Shown here in pieces: positions 36,425 through 37,471 of a stretch of DNA of 37,471 nt. Positions within the stretch are counted from its first letter, which is position 1. Each line of letters opens with the position of its first letter. The notes beneath the pieces are model-generated. The model was not told the origin of the DNA. It saw only the letters and a program-made list of their open reading frames with translations, and made no database searches. Source of the stretch: Acidobacteriota bacterium (GTDB taxonomy: Bacteria; Acidobacteriota; Terriglobia; Terriglobales; SCQP01); contig JAKAZV010000011.1 in NCBI GenBank assembly GCA_021826505.1, forward strand, positions 1 to 37,471, in the 5' to 3' direction. Position numbers and translations under genes: made by a program.

Positions 36425-37360
36425 ATGGAAAAAAATGGCTGGCGTCTTTATGCCGATGCGGATTTGAGCTCGCTCCAGGCGCTGTGGCAAAGGGCATATA
36501 GCGAGCATATTTTCCAGCAATATGAGCTGAACGCCGCGTGGGCGCGCATTTTTGGCGAATCTCGCCCGCGGAATTCCAAGGGTTATCAGATACGCATCTG
36601 GATTCATGAATCGCCGCCGATGATACTTCCATGGGCACAGCGAGACGGCAACCTGCATTGGCTGGGGCATGGGCTTATGGACTATGCCGATCCGCTGGGT
36701 CCGCCGGGCGAGCTGGCGGAGGCAATTTTGCCCGAAGAAGCCGGCGTCTGGAACCTTCGGGGCATTCGGGCGCATTCACCCTGGCAACCGGTGTTTCAAC
36801 GTCTCGCGCGGGCCACGCGAAGTGAATTCAAATATTTGAGCTCCGCGCCCTTTTGCGGGGAGATGACCGCGGCTGAGTTGGAGAACAAGCATGGGCGGGT
36901 TGCCGGGCGCTGGCACGATCTCGAGCGCCAGGGAGTAGGATGTGAAGCCGTGCGGGAAGTGACGGAACGGCAGCAATTGCTGCGTCAAATGCTGCAATGG
37001 AAACAGCAGCGCATGGGCGAAGACAATATCCTGCGCGAACTCGAAGCCGCCTGGCTGGACGAAGCGGCCGCCCATGAATTTTGCGAATTGTGGCGATTGG
37101 GCAACGATGCGGCCTGGGCGGGTTTTCTCACCTGGCGGCAGGGCCACACGCGTTATGGTTACCTGCTGGCCCATGATCCGGCGCGGGCGCGGGCTTCGCC
37201 CGGCATCATGCTGCTCTACGCGGTGCTGCGGCGGACGCTGGCGGAGGGAATGCGGTTTGATTTTTTAACCGGCGAGCAGGGATTCAAGATGCGCTTTGCC
37301 ACGGGACGGGAGGAGTTGTTTTGCCTGCGGGGCAGTGCACGCGTAGATTTCCAGCGATAA
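36425..37360 (+). CDS. CelD/BcsL-type GNAT acetyltransferase
   Basis: A 311-residue protein of the GNAT superfamily group linked to cellulose and exopolysaccharide synthesis (CelD/BcsL; Acetyltransf_6). The N-terminal half has LQALWQRAYSEHIFQQYELNAAWARIFGE and IRIWIHESPPMILPWAQRDGNLHWLGHGLMDYADPL. The C-terminal half carries the acceptor-side strand GYLLAHDPARARASPGIMLLYAVLRRTLAEGMRFDFLTGEQGFKMRFA, where the D-F-x-x-G-E-x-x-F-K-x-x-F pattern is diagnostic. The ATG at 36425 begins the family region; the long upstream extension to 36113 overlaps the divergent membrane gene and is not coding. A PHP-type phosphatase gene starts 10 bases downstream, so both likely belong to a polysaccharide locus. 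Confidence 0.85.
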   Translation: MEKNGWRLYADADLSSLQALWQRAYSEHIFQQYELNAAWARIFGESRPRNSKGYQIRIWIHESPPMILPWAQRDGNLHWLGHGLMDYADPLGPPGELAEAILPEEAGVWNLRGIRAHSPWQPVFQRLARATRSEFKYLSSAPFCGEMTAAELENKHGRVAGRWHDLERQGVGCEAVREVTERQQLLRQMLQWKQQRMGEDNILRELEAAWLDEAAAHEFCELWRLGNDAAWAGFLTWRQGHTRYGYLLAHDPARARASPGIMLLYAVLRRTLAEGMRFDFLTGEQGFKMRFATGREELFCLRGSARVDFQR

Positions 37361-37370
37361 TAGAACCCAG

Positions 37371-37471
37371 ATGAGTGAAAAAACCGCCCATAACAGCAGC
37401 CACGGTGAAACGGATGAGAGCGGCTTCGCCGACATCCACTGTCATATTCTGCCCGGGCTCGACGACGGCGC
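37371..37471 (+). CDS. PHP-type tyrosine-protein phosphatase (CpsB/YwqE-like), 5' part
   Basis: The last 101 bases open a new reading frame (MSEKTAHNSSHGETDESG) that leads into FADIHCHILPGLDDGA, the metal-binding N-terminal motif of the CpsB/YwqE/CapC family. These PHP-domain phosphatases dephosphorylate bacterial tyrosine kinases that control capsule and exopolysaccharide assembly. The start ATG at 37371 follows the acetyltransferase stop by 10 bases. Only 33 codons are in the window, so length and the rest of the active site cannot be checked. Confidence 0.8.
   Translation, partial: MSEKTAHNSSHGETDESGFADIHCHILPGLDDG

Overview
The window looks like an Acidobacteriota chromosome. It has about 60% G+C, a VWFA-related protein of the acidobacterial type, an Oar-like TonB receptor with an N-terminal carboxypeptidase-regulatory domain, and a membrane-anchored regulator family common in that phylum. 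This assignment comes from recognising families, not from a database search. No rRNA, tRNA or CRISPR array was seen.

Layout. 1-2253: the 3' part of valS, a Uma2-type nuclease and a small secreted protein. 2254-4630: a 343-base regulatory gap, then the secreted VWFA-like protein. 4662-8956: an M1-type metallopeptidase divergent from a two-gene 2-keto-3-deoxygluconate module (kdgK, eda). 9035-10608: a small defence-like pocket, with a PIN toxin and its small upstream partner, then an HNH nuclease with an EVE/PUA-like N-terminus. 10705-16570 (minus): an RND efflux operon in the order outer-membrane channel, pump, adaptor. 17035-21480 (minus): M16 peptidase, mnmG, fmt. 21695-27555 (minus): secreted esterase, TPR protein and the TonB receptor, which ends in a strong intrinsic terminator. 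27820-29037: a divergent membrane-anchored regulator. 29151-32976: a four-gene minor-pilin operon. 33111-36316 (minus): folK, ruvB, a small SFPASDPP protein, an SPW-type membrane protein and an isoprenylcysteine methyltransferase-like protein. 36425-37471: a CelD/BcsL-type acetyltransferase and the start of a PHP-type tyrosine phosphatase, probably the edge of an exopolysaccharide locus.

The most unusual content is two families of short, non-coding, palindromic repeats. Family I (three copies, 89-189 bases, termini GAACCTGTCTCATAAA / TTTATGAGACAGGTTC) resembles a MITE. One copy sits inside the pilin operon, where its left tip forms the stop codon of one pilin gene and its right tip supplies a possible start codon for the next. 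Family II (two full copies of about 170 bases without indels, plus one probable remnant) sits just upstream of two minus-strand genes and contains a hairpin whose two arms differ between copies while pairing is kept. A third signal is the TonB-receptor/regulator intergenic region, which carries AACCGTT-like repeats at 11-base spacing plus a 12-base palindrome; this suggests a dedicated one-component regulatory circuit.
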